Shown here one piece after another: positions 43,113 through 51,423 of a DNA stretch of 64,000 nucleotides (positions are counted from its first letter, which is position 1; each line of letters opens with the position of its first letter). Source of the stretch: Bog-473 sp963754445. GTDB lineage: Bacteria; Actinomycetota; Acidimicrobiia; Acidimicrobiales; RAAP-2. The position numbers and the translations under genes were made by a program. A model generated the notes under the pieces. It did no database searches. It had not been told where the DNA came from and saw only the letters and a list, made by a program, of their open reading frames with translations. The stretch lies in assembly GCA_963754445.1 (NCBI GenBank), contig CAVWFT010000001.1:496001-560000 (forward strand), written 5' to 3'.

Positions 43113-44063
43113 ATGACCGTGCAGACCGACGACGAACTGCTTTCGTGCACCACCTGCGGATCACCCGTGTTCGAGGACGAGTCCTTCTGCGAATCCTGTG
43201 GCGTCGAGGCACACGGAGGCACGCCCACAGCCGGTTCCGTCCACGGAGAGGAGGACCTGGGGATCGTGGCAGCGGTCACCGATCGGGGTCGCCGGAGGCC
43301 ACGCAACGAGGACGCCTTCGCCGTCGCGGCGGGACCGAGCCGCTTCGTGGCGGTGGTCTGCGACGGTGTGGCCAGCACCGCCAACCCGGACCGGGCCGCC
43401 CGGGCCGCCGCCGCTGCTGCCCTCGAGTCTCTCGAACCCCTCATGTCGTCGGCCGCATGGCCCGACGTGCCCGAACTCCATCGGAGAGTCGAGGAGGCGT
43501 TCGATGCCGCGCAGGCCGCCGTGGCGGGCGTCGAGCAGGGAGAACCGGACGGTAACGACCTGGCGCCTTCGACGACGCTCGTGTTGGCCGTGGGCGACCA
43601 CCAGCAGGCCGTCGTGGCCAACGTGGGCGACAGCAGGGCGTATTGGCTGGCCGACGACCCCGAGCGCAGTCGTGCGTTGACCATCGACGACTCGGTCGCC
43701 CAGGAACTCATCGCCCAGGGCGCCCTGCCGGAGGAGGCGCTGGCGGATCCCGAGGCCCATGTCATCACACGCTGGATCGGCGCCGACGCCGACTCGGTCT
43801 CACCGACCGTGACGACGCACGAGCTCGCCGATCCGGGGATCCTGCTCCTCTGCAGCGACGGGTTGTGGAACTACTTCGAAGACCCGTCCCGGATGGCCTG
43901 CCTGGTGCCCCAGGGCAGCCCGACACCCATCGCCGTGGCGCGCGCCCTGACGGACGCAGCACTCGCCGCCGGAGGTTCGGACAACATTGCGGTCGTGGCG
44001 GCACGACCGGCGCCGGACGGCGTGGGAACGAGGGGGGCAGGATCGGGGGAGGTGTCGACGTGA
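43113..44063 (+). CDS. PP2C-family Ser/Thr phosphatase with N-terminal zinc ribbon
   Basis: Metal-dependent protein phosphatase of 316 residues. A zinc ribbon (C12, C15, C26, C29) precedes the PP2C domain, whose motifs are DRGRRRPRNEDAF, VVCDGVAST, VGDSRAYW, LCSDGLWNY and GGSDNIAVVAA, with the metal-binding Asp residues intact. It likely dephosphorylates targets of the adjacent PknG-like kinase, including the FHA protein or the kinase itself. It is separated from the kinase gene by 15 nt and joined to the VWA gene by GTGA. No membrane helix, so it is cytoplasmic, unlike mycobacterial PstP. Confidence 0.9.
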   Translation: MTVQTDDELLSCTTCGSPVFEDESFCESCGVEAHGGTPTAGSVHGEEDLGIVAAVTDRGRRRPRNEDAFAVAAGPSRFVAVVCDGVASTANPDRAARAAAAAALESLEPLMSSAAWPDVPELHRRVEEAFDAAQAAVAGVEQGEPDGNDLAPSTTLVLAVGDHQQAVVANVGDSRAYWLADDPERSRALTIDDSVAQELIAQGALPEEALADPEAHVITRWIGADADSVSPTVTTHELADPGILLLCSDGLWNYFEDPSRMACLVPQGSPTPIAVARALTDAALAAGGSDNIAVVAARPAPDGVGTRGAGSGEVST

Positions 44064-45361
44064 CGAGCTTCGAGATCGAGTGCTTTCACAACATGTATCT
44101 GCCGCGGGGCGGTACCCGGGTCAACGTCGTGGTGACGGTGACCGCACAGGGTGCAGACTTCGTGGCCTCAGCACCGCAGGACCGGTCGGAGATCCTGATC
44201 GTCGACACGTCGGGCTCCATGGACGGAGACAAGCTGCGCGAGGCCAAGGCGGCGACGGTGGCGGCCATCGCCCAGATTCCCGACGGTGTCCGCTTCGGCG
44301 TGATCGCCGGCAGTTCTCGCGCTCGCTTGGCCTATCCCTCCTCGCTCCCTCTGGCCATGGCCTGGGACGAGACGCGGCGAGAAGCCCAAGCGGCGGTGCA
44401 TTCGTTGGAAGCCAAGGGCGGTACCGCCATGGGGCGCTGGATCGCCTTGGCAGCCGAGTCGTACGGCACGGGAGAGGGCATCCGTCACGCCATTCTGCTC
44501 ACCGACGGCAAGAACGAGAGCGAACCGGCCGAGGCTCTCGACGCCAGCCTGGAACAGGCAAAGGGCATGTTCCAATGCGACTGTCGGGGGGTCGGGGCGG
44601 ACTGGAACGTCGCCGAGCTGCGCAAGGTGGCCTCGGCGCTCACGGGGACGTGTGACATCATCGAGAAGCCAGAGGCGATCGAGGCGAGTTTCGCCACACT
44701 GCTGCGCGACTCGCTACGCAAGGAGGTGGCCGATGTCCGCTTGCGAGTGTGGACACCACAGGGCGCGTCGGTGGCCGCGCTCAAGCAGATGGAACCGTAC
44801 GTCGACCTGGTCGCCAATCGAATCGACGTGGGGCCGCTCGTCGGCGAATACTCGCTCGGCTCCTGGGGATCGGAAAGCCGAGACGTCTTTCTGAGCGTGC
44901 TGGTGCCTCCCCAGGAGCCCGGCGAGGAGATGATGGCGGCCCGGGTGACACTCGTGGTGGACGGCAACGAGGCCAGCCGGTGCGGGATCCCTGCGGCCTG
45001 GACGGACGACGAGGCGAAGTCGACCGGCATTCCGATGCGCCTGGCGGAGGTCCTGGGCGACGAGGAACTGGTCTCCGACGTGCAGCGCTGTGTCGATTCG
45101 TTCCGCGTGGGCGACCGCGACTCGGCGATCGCCGACGCGAGCCGGGCCGTCCGCAAGGCGTACGAGGCAGGGAACGCGGAGATGCTCGATCTGCTCTCCC
45201 AGGTCGTCGACATCGATGACCCGGCCACCGGACGGGTACACCACAAGCCCAAGGTCGAGAAGATGGACATGATGCGCCTCGAGTCGCGGTCGACCCTGAC
45301 CAAGCGCACCAGGCCGCCCGTGACGCCCGGGGGCGACCCGGGTCAGGGAGGAGGGTCGTGA
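44060..45361 (+). CDS. VWA-domain protein of the PknG island
   Basis: Soluble protein of 433 residues. After a short beta-strand region (FEIECFHNMYLPRGG), a von Willebrand A domain starts at LIVDTSGSM, with the MIDAS residues D49, S51 and S53 intact; GGTAMGRW and LLTDGKNESEP complete the metal site. The C-terminal half is beta-rich and ends in an acidic/helical segment and a Pro/Gly tail. VWA proteins next to PP2C and FHA genes are typical of phospho-signalling clusters and usually mediate metal-dependent protein contacts. The GTG start is set by the GTGA overlap with the phosphatase gene. Confidence 0.87.
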   Translation: MTSFEIECFHNMYLPRGGTRVNVVVTVTAQGADFVASAPQDRSEILIVDTSGSMDGDKLREAKAATVAAIAQIPDGVRFGVIAGSSRARLAYPSSLPLAMAWDETRREAQAAVHSLEAKGGTAMGRWIALAAESYGTGEGIRHAILLTDGKNESEPAEALDASLEQAKGMFQCDCRGVGADWNVAELRKVASALTGTCDIIEKPEAIEASFATLLRDSLRKEVADVRLRVWTPQGASVAALKQMEPYVDLVANRIDVGPLVGEYSLGSWGSESRDVFLSVLVPPQEPGEEMMAARVTLVVDGNEASRCGIPAAWTDDEAKSTGIPMRLAEVLGDEELVSDVQRCVDSFRVGDRDSAIADASRAVRKAYEAGNAEMLDLLSQVVDIDDPATGRVHHKPKVEKMDMMRLESRSTLTKRTRPPVTPGGDPGQGGGS

Positions 45362-46815
45362 CCCCGGTGTGCCCGTCCGGCCACGACTCCGAATCACCGC
45401 ACGTCTGCAGTCGCTGCGGCCGATCGATCGAGAATTCCCAGGAGCCGGCAGAACCAGCCGGCGTGTGCCCGAACTGCAATTCGGCCATGGCGTCGAACGG
45501 GAACTGCCCGCAATGCGGCTTCCTGGCCGGCGGGTCCGATCCAGCGGCACCCTGGATCGACGAGAACTGGGGGGTGCTCATCCGGCTCGACCGGGACTAT
45601 TTCGAGCGACTCGATCCGGACGGGGTGGACTTCCCCGAGACAACCCATTCGCGCCGGGTCAATCTCGTCGGCGATCTCATCACGATCGGCCGACGGAGCA
45701 AGACGCGCGAGATCAGGCCCGACATCGATCTGGCGACGGGGACCGAGGACACCGCCACCTCGCACCGGCACGCCGTCCTGATGCGCCAGCCCGAGGGCAA
45801 CTGGGCGGTGGTGGACCAGACTTCGACGAACGGCACCTATCTCAACGACGACGACGATCCGGTTCCGCCCAATCAACCGGTGCCGTTGGCGGACGGGGAC
45901 CGCATCCATGTCGGCTACTGGACGACCCTGACCATGGAGCGGCTCGATTCCTCCGAGCAGCACGTCGATGTGGACAGCCGCCCCTCGAAGTCCACCCGCA
46001 ACGTCGCTCGCGCCCGCCGCATGGTCGAGGTCGATCTCCTCGGGCCGTTGGAGGTGCGCGTCCACGGGGCGGCCGTTCCGATGGGCGCACCGCGCGACCG
46101 TGCGGTCCTGTCCCTCCTGGCGTTGCGCATCGGCACTCCGGTGTCGGTCCTCGATCTCGAGTTGGCCCTGTGGTCCGACGAGCCCCCCAACACGGCCGAC
46201 AAGGCCCTCCAGGGCTACGTCGTCAACCTGCGCAAGGTGTTGCCCGAGAAGAGCATCGACACCCAGGCGCCCGGCTACCGGCTCAACGGTCCGAAGGACG
46301 CTGTCGACACCCACCGGTTCGAGCGCCGCTGCAGCCGAGGACGCGCCTTGCTCCTCTCGGGCCACCCGGGGGCGGCGGCGGCGGAGCTGGAGCGAGCCCT
46401 TCGGCTTTGGCGGGGCGAGCCACTGGTCGATCTGACCAGCAGTCCCATCGGCGTCGCGGAGTCGATGAGCCTGAAAGAGCGCCGGGCCGCGGCGCAAGAG
46501 GATCTCTTCGAGGCGCGCCTCCAGTTGGGCCACCACTACGACCTCATGGCGGATTTGGCCGCCGCCGTCGAGGCGGAGCCGATGCGACAGCGCCGGTGGG
46601 CGCAGCAGATGTTGGCGCTCTACCGGTCGAGTCGCCAGCAGGAGGCGACGCTGGCGTTCCAACGTCTCTCGACGCTCTTGGTGGAGAGCGGACTGAATCC
46701 GTCGCCGGAGCTCGAGGCGCTCGATCGGGCCATCCTCTTCAACGATCCCGCCTTGCAGTGGGCGGCGCCCCGTGAACCGGGCGCCGGTGCGGCGCCGGTG
46801 GCAATCTCTCCTTGA
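45358..46815 (+). CDS. FHA domain-winged helix-BTAD transcription factor with N-terminal zinc ribbons
   Basis: Regulator of 485 residues with unusual domain order. N-terminal Cys pairs (C17/C20, C37/C40, C50/C53, plus C5) form one or two zinc ribbons. An FHA domain follows (about 105-195) with phosphothreonine-binding residues in ITIGRR, SHRH and STNGTYL. An OmpR/SARP-type winged helix (224-312, VDLLGPLEVRVHG ... APRDRAVLSLLALR ... YVVNLRKVL) and a bacterial transcriptional activation domain (about 318-470) complete it. EmbR of mycobacteria has the same modules but with FHA at the C-terminus. It is the last gene of the kinase island (GTGA overlap), so it is the obvious candidate for a phosphorylation-controlled output. 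Confidence 0.88.
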   Translation: MTPVCPSGHDSESPHVCSRCGRSIENSQEPAEPAGVCPNCNSAMASNGNCPQCGFLAGGSDPAAPWIDENWGVLIRLDRDYFERLDPDGVDFPETTHSRRVNLVGDLITIGRRSKTREIRPDIDLATGTEDTATSHRHAVLMRQPEGNWAVVDQTSTNGTYLNDDDDPVPPNQPVPLADGDRIHVGYWTTLTMERLDSSEQHVDVDSRPSKSTRNVARARRMVEVDLLGPLEVRVHGAAVPMGAPRDRAVLSLLALRIGTPVSVLDLELALWSDEPPNTADKALQGYVVNLRKVLPEKSIDTQAPGYRLNGPKDAVDTHRFERRCSRGRALLLSGHPGAAAAELERALRLWRGEPLVDLTSSPIGVAESMSLKERRAAAQEDLFEARLQLGHHYDLMADLAAAVEAEPMRQRRWAQQMLALYRSSRQQEATLAFQRLSTLLVESGLNPSPELEALDRAILFNDPALQWAAPREPGAGAAPVAISP

Positions 46816-46906
46816 ACGGTTGCCGCGCCGACGCGGCATCCCCGAACGGCGCGGGCAGGGCGTCGATGGTGCGGACCACGTTCGCATACGCGCTCGCGGC
46901 ACCCCG

Positions 46907-46912
46907 TACATT
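46907..46912 (+). promoter_or_regulatory. -10 element (TACATT) of the MFS gene, leaderless type
   Basis: TACATT ends 6 nt before an in-frame GTG at 46919, with no ribosome binding site for any of the nearby starts. Confidence 0.4.
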
Positions 46913-46918
46913 GGCATG

Positions 46919-48295
46919 GTGGCGATGGCCCCCAAGATCGAACAGTTCAAGGACATGGCCCGCCAGGCCGGACACGACCTGTTCGACCAGGCGCACCCGA
47001 TCGGCCGTCTCTCGCTGGTGCAATGCGCGATGCTGGGCGGCGACACGCTGGTCACGATCTCGCTGGCCGGTTCGCTGTTCTTCTCCATCTCGCCGACGGC
47101 GGCGGATCACAAGGTGCTGTTGTACCTGCTGTTCACCATCGCGCCCTTTGCCATCGTCTCGCCCCTGCTGGGACCGCTCATCGACCGGAGCCACGGGGCA
47201 CGCCGCCTCATGGTGGTGTCCTCCGGGGTCGGACGGGCGATCCTGTGCCCGCTCATGGCGACGCACATCCACAGCCTCCTGCTCTTCCCCCTGGCCTTCT
47301 TGGTGCTGGTGTGCTCGAAGCTCTACCTGGTCACCAAGGGCGCCCTGGTCCCCGAGATGTCGGCCCTCCAGGGCGTCGACGCGTCGGGGGAGCAGGCGGG
47401 CTACGCCACGCTCAACGCGCGGCTCACGCTGCTCGGGACAGCGGCCGGCTTCGTGGTGTCGGTCCCCGGGGTCATCCTCTACAAGCTGGGCGGCTCGGCG
47501 GCCGTCCTGGTCTTCGCCACCTTGGTCTTCGTCGCCGCGGCCGTGGCCGGCTCCCGCCTGCCGGTGGTGAGCACCAGGCCCGGGCAGCAGGCCTGGTCGG
47601 ACTCGACGCCTGCCGTGCGCGAATTCGGCCAGCCCACGGCGCGCGACGAGCAGCTGGCCCGCGAGCAGGACCTCTTGCGGCTCCAACCCGTGGCCCATCC
47701 GGAGGTCTTGCTGGGGCTCACCGCCATGTGCATCGTGCGCGGCCTGACCGGCTTCATGACCTTCATGCTGGCGTTCGGCCTGCGCCGCATGCACGGCGTC
47801 GGTCTCGAGTGGTACGGCTTCGTGCTGGCGGGCACCGGGATCGGGGCCATCGTCGGCCTCGTCCTGGTCGGACGGTTGCGAAAACGCCTGAGCGAGCAGC
47901 AGCTGCTCTTGTGCTCGCTCTGGCTCATCGCCATCGCCGCTGCGGGCATCGCCGCCTGGGGGACGCTGTTCGCCCAGGTCGTCCTGGCCTTCGTCGTGGG
48001 TCTGAGCGGCGCCGTGGCCCAGCCGTCCTTCGACGCCATGACGCAGCGCTACATCCCGATCTCGGCCCAGGGCCGGGCCTTCGCGCGGTTCGGCATGCGC
48101 CAGCAACTGGTCTGGGTGGTGGGATCACTGATCCCGCTGATCGTGGCCTTCTCCCTCCCACAGGGCGACGCCACCATGGCGGTGCTGGCCGCGCTCGGCG
48201 GCCTGTCCTACGTGTCGGGACGCAAGGCCGCCCACGCACCGAGATTCGTGGCCCGCGACCTCAGGGAGATGCCCGGCGGAGAGTCAGCCGGATAG
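46919..48295 (+). CDS. Major facilitator superfamily transporter
   Basis: Polytopic membrane protein of about 458 residues with roughly ten to twelve hydrophobic helices in two halves, split by a charged loop near the middle (ARDEQLAREQDLLRLQP). FTIAPFAIVSPLLGPLIDRSHGARR resembles the helix 2-3 loop of MFS drug exporters. Substrate unknown. The GTG start is picked from its distance to a TACATT hexamer; ATGs immediately before and two codons after are alternatives. It begins 103 bp after the signalling island and has its own likely promoter. Its 3' end overlaps the convergent pckG by 12 bp. Confidence 0.75.
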   Translation: MAMAPKIEQFKDMARQAGHDLFDQAHPIGRLSLVQCAMLGGDTLVTISLAGSLFFSISPTAADHKVLLYLLFTIAPFAIVSPLLGPLIDRSHGARRLMVVSSGVGRAILCPLMATHIHSLLLFPLAFLVLVCSKLYLVTKGALVPEMSALQGVDASGEQAGYATLNARLTLLGTAAGFVVSVPGVILYKLGGSAAVLVFATLVFVAAAVAGSRLPVVSTRPGQQAWSDSTPAVREFGQPTARDEQLAREQDLLRLQPVAHPEVLLGLTAMCIVRGLTGFMTFMLAFGLRRMHGVGLEWYGFVLAGTGIGAIVGLVLVGRLRKRLSEQQLLLCSLWLIAIAAAGIAAWGTLFAQVVLAFVVGLSGAVAQPSFDAMTQRYIPISAQGRAFARFGMRQQLVWVVGSLIPLIVAFSLPQGDATMAVLAALGGLSYVSGRKAAHAPRFVARDLREMPGGESAG

Positions 48296-50098
48296 GCGAG
48301 AGGACGAGCCGAGCCGCTTCTCGAGGGCATCGACCTGCGCGCTGAGTGCATCGGGCAGGCGATCGCCGAATTGGGCGTAGTACTCCCGGATGAGGGGCAC
48401 CTCGGCCCGCCAGCCGTCGGTGTCGATCCGCAGCAGCTCGTCCATGTCCTCTTTGGACACGTCGATGTTCTCGATGTCGATGGCGCCGGGTGCGGGCACC
48501 GCGCCGATCGGCGTGTCGAGCGCCTCGCCTACGCCGACGACCCGGTTGAAGATCCACTCGAGCACACGCGAGTTCTCGCCGTAGCCCGGCCACAGGAACT
48601 TGCCGTCGTCGCCCTTGCGGAACCAGTTGACGTAGAAGATCTTTGGCAGCTTCTCGGCGTCGGGCGCCTGGGCGCCGATGCTCAGCCAGTGGCTGAAGTA
48701 GTCGGCCATGTTGTAGCCGCAGAACGGCAGCATGGCGAAGGGGTCGCGGCGCAGGTTGCCCACGGCGCCGGCCTGGGCCGCCGTGGTCTCCGAGGCCATG
48801 ATCGAACCGAGGAAGACACCGTGCTCCCAGTCGTTGGACTGGAAGACGAGCGGCACGACCGAGGCCCGACGTCCACCGAAGAGGACGGCGCTGATCGGCA
48901 CCCCACGCGGGTCCTCCCATTCCGGGGCGATGGCCGGGTCCTGGCTGGCCGGCGCGGTGAAACGGGCGTTGGGGTGTGCGGCCGGCGTGCCGGACTCGGG
49001 CGTCCAGTCGTTGCCCTTCCAGTCGGTCAGGTGGGCCGGCAGCTCGTCGGTCATGCCCTCCCACCAGATGTCTCCGTCGTCGGTGAGGGCGGTATTGGTG
49101 AAGATGCAGTTGCCGTCGAGGGTGAGGATGGCGTTCGGGTTGGTGTGGGTGTTGGTGCCGGGCGCCACGCCGAAGAACCCGGCTTCGGGGTTGATGGCGT
49201 AGAGCTGCCCGTCGGGGCCGAACTTCATCCAACAGATGTCGTCGCCGACCGTCTCGACCTTCCAGCCGTCGATGGAGGGAATGAGCATGGCCAGGTTCGT
49301 CTTGCCGCAGGCCGAGGGGAAGGCGCCCGTGATGTAGCGGGTCTCGCCCTGGGGCGACGTCAGCTTCAGGATCAGCATGTGCTCGGCCATCCAGCCGGCG
49401 TCGCGCGCCATCACCGAGGCGATGCGCAGGGCGAAGCACTTCTTGCCCAAGAGGGCGTTGCCGCCGTAGCCCGAACCGAACGAGACGATCTCACGCGTCT
49501 CGGGGAAGTGGACGATGTACTTGTTCTCGGCGTCGCAGGGCCAGGGCACGTCGGCCTGGCCGGCTTCGAGCGGTGCGCCGACCGAGTGCAGGCACGGCAC
49601 GAACTCACCGTCGTCGCCCAGGACCTCGAGGGCACCGGCGCCCATGCGGGTCATGATGCGCATGGAGACGGCCACGTAGGCCGAGTCCGTCAGCTGCACC
49701 CCGATGTGGGCGATGTCCGAACCCAACGGGCCCATGGAGAAGGGGACCACGTAGAGGGTGCGTCCCTTCATGCAGCCGGCGAAGAGTCCGTCGAGGAAGG
49801 TCCGCATCTCGGCCGGGTCCCGCCAGTTGTTGGTCGGACCGGCGTCGATCTCGTTCTCCGAGCAGATGAAGGTCCGGTCCTCGACCCGGGCCACGTCTCC
49901 GGGATCCGAGTGGGCCCAGTAGCTGTTGGGCCGCTTGGCGTCGGAGAGCTTGGTGAACGTGCCGGCGTCGACCAACTCCTGACAGAGGCGGTCGTACTCG
50001 TCGGCCGAACCGTCGCACCACTCGATGCGATCGGGCGTGGTCAGCGCGGCCACCTTCTCGACCCAAGCCAGGAGTTTCGCGTTCTTCGTTGGCGCCAT
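48284..50098 (-). CDS. pckG: Phosphoenolpyruvate carboxykinase (GTP)
   Basis: GTP-dependent PEPCK of about 604 residues, interconverting oxaloacetate and PEP at the gluconeogenic branch point. The kinase-1 P-loop FPSACGKTNLAML, the substrate loop FGSGYGGNALLGKKCFALR, the metal site SFGS..., NPEAGFFGVAPGT and the GTP-specific FGGRRASVVPLV segment are all present. The ATG at 50098 is used because family similarity begins soon after; another ATG 19 codons upstream overlaps the divergent promoter area. It converges on the MFS gene and is divergent from thiL, with 62 bp between starts. Confidence 0.96.
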   Translation of the reverse strand: MAPTKNAKLLAWVEKVAALTTPDRIEWCDGSADEYDRLCQELVDAGTFTKLSDAKRPNSYWAHSDPGDVARVEDRTFICSENEIDAGPTNNWRDPAEMRTFLDGLFAGCMKGRTLYVVPFSMGPLGSDIAHIGVQLTDSAYVAVSMRIMTRMGAGALEVLGDDGEFVPCLHSVGAPLEAGQADVPWPCDAENKYIVHFPETREIVSFGSGYGGNALLGKKCFALRIASVMARDAGWMAEHMLILKLTSPQGETRYITGAFPSACGKTNLAMLIPSIDGWKVETVGDDICWMKFGPDGQLYAINPEAGFFGVAPGTNTHTNPNAILTLDGNCIFTNTALTDDGDIWWEGMTDELPAHLTDWKGNDWTPESGTPAAHPNARFTAPASQDPAIAPEWEDPRGVPISAVLFGGRRASVVPLVFQSNDWEHGVFLGSIMASETTAAQAGAVGNLRRDPFAMLPFCGYNMADYFSHWLSIGAQAPDAEKLPKIFYVNWFRKGDDGKFLWPGYGENSRVLEWIFNRVVGVGEALDTPIGAVPAPGAIDIENIDVSKEDMDELLRIDTDGWRAEVPLIREYYAQFGDRLPDALSAQVDALEKRLGSSSRLSG

Positions 50099-50160
50099 CG
50101 TCGGGGGATCTGCTCCTTCTTCGGGCTGGATGCGGCGGGGTCCAATGCTAGGCATGTGCC

Positions 50161-51114
50161 GTGGGATCCCCCAAGCCGACGGACCTGTCTGCGCTCGCCG
50201 GTGAGGACGAACTCTTGCAGTTTATTCGGGGGATCCTGAAAAACGGAATCGAGCCACTGGGATTGGGCGACGACGCCGCAGTCCTCGCGATGCCCGAAGG
50301 CGGAGGGCCCTTGGTGCTGTCCGTGGACAGCGTGGTCGAAAGAGTGCACTTTGATCTGACTCTTTGCACTCCCGCTGACGTGGGATGGAAGGCCCTCATG
50401 GGGGCCCTCAGCGACCTGGCCGCCATGGGAGCCGCACCCCTGGGTGCGCTCGTCGCCCTCTGTGTCCCCGGGGCCGCCGGGGACGGTGCGGTGGCCCTGG
50501 GCGTCATGGAGGGTGTGGCCGAGGCGGCAGCCCTCACCGCATGTCCGATCGTGGGGGGCGATGTCTCGAGCTCCGAGCTGGTCGTCGTCGCCGTCACCGT
50601 CCTCGGGGTCATGGCGGGAGCCGGAGCCCCCGTCGCGCGCTCGGGTGCCCGGGCCGGTGACGCGGTGCTGGTGACGGGACCCTGCGGGCGCTCGGCGGCC
50701 GGGTTGCGCCAACTGCGGGCCGGGTCCGGGGCGGGGGAGGCCTACCGCCGGCCCCTGGCTCGGCTGCGGGAGGGCGAAGTGGCCCGGCGCGCCGGTGCCA
50801 CGGCGATGATCGACGTGTCCGACGGCCTGGCCCTCGACCTCCATCGACTGGCCGATGCATCGAACGTCGGGTTCGCGTTGGCCTCGGTACCGGTGGCCGA
50901 GGGGGCCACACTGGCCGAGGCACTGGGCGGTGGGGAGGACTACGAGCTGGTGGTCACGCTCGATCCGGCGGCACAGGACGATCTGTGGGCAGCCTCGGCG
51001 GCCCTGGGCCTACGTGAGCCGGTGCTGATCGGGGTGCTGGTGCCCGAGGTGGGGACACGCACGTTGGCCGGTCAGCCGCTCGAGCGGCTGGGCTGGCAGC
51101 ACCGCCTCGGGTGA
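50161..51114 (+). CDS. thiL: Thiamine-monophosphate kinase
   Basis: ATP-dependent kinase of 317 residues making thiamine diphosphate from thiamine monophosphate. Motifs: GLGDDAAVL (metal Asp pair), SVDSVVERVHF, GWKALMGALSDLAAMGA, VGGDVSSSELVV and VTGPCGRSAAGL, then MIDVSDGLALDL and GGGEDYELVVT. All AIR-synthase-fold metal ligands are in place. GTG start; TAGGCA lies 6 nt upstream, compatible with a leaderless transcript. It converges on rpmB with a 4-bp gap. Confidence 0.93.
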   Translation: MGSPKPTDLSALAGEDELLQFIRGILKNGIEPLGLGDDAAVLAMPEGGGPLVLSVDSVVERVHFDLTLCTPADVGWKALMGALSDLAAMGAAPLGALVALCVPGAAGDGAVALGVMEGVAEAAALTACPIVGGDVSSSELVVVAVTVLGVMAGAGAPVARSGARAGDAVLVTGPCGRSAAGLRQLRAGSGAGEAYRRPLARLREGEVARRAGATAMIDVSDGLALDLHRLADASNVGFALASVPVAEGATLAEALGGGEDYELVVTLDPAAQDDLWAASAALGLREPVLIGVLVPEVGTRTLAGQPLERLGWQHRLG

Positions 51115-51118
51115 GTCG

Positions 51119-51340
51119 TCAGCTGCCGCTACTGGGCTGGTAGTCCCTGCGCAGCGGCTTGGTCACCTTGCCCGCCCGAATGCACGAGGTGCACACGTGC
51201 AGCCGTTTTGGCGCGCCGTTGACGAGGGCGCGGACCCGCTGGATGTTCGGGTTCCAGCGTCGCTTGGTGCGACGGTGGGAGTGGCTCACGTTCATGCCGA
51301 ACGAGGGCTGCTTGCCACAGATATCGCACACTGCTGCCAT
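51119..51340 (-). CDS. rpmB: 50S ribosomal protein L28
   Basis: Ribosomal protein of 73 residues. MAAVCDICGKQPSFGMNVSHS is the L28 signature, followed by RRTKRRWNPNIQRV and CTSCIRAGKV. The four cysteines (CDIC and CTSC) mark the zinc-binding form. Monocistronic on the minus strand, divergent from fakA with 83 bp between starts. AGGTTCTCC-type complement upstream gives a GGAAGG ribosome binding site. Confidence 0.96.
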   Translation of the reverse strand: MAAVCDICGKQPSFGMNVSHSHRRTKRRWNPNIQRVRALVNGAPKRLHVCTSCIRAGKVTKPLRRDYQPSSGS

Positions 51341-51409
51341 TGGAGAACCTTCCTGGGGTCAGGCCGCGGTCGACGGACCATGCAGACCTTCACGAACGGG
51401 TGACAAGGT

Positions 51410-51415
51410 TAGCAT
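51410..51415 (+). promoter_or_regulatory. -10 element (TAGCAT) of fakA, leaderless type
   Basis: TAGCAT ends 8 nt before the ATG at 51424 and no Shine-Dalgarno intervenes. Confidence 0.45.
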
Positions 51416-51423
51416 CCCCTGCC

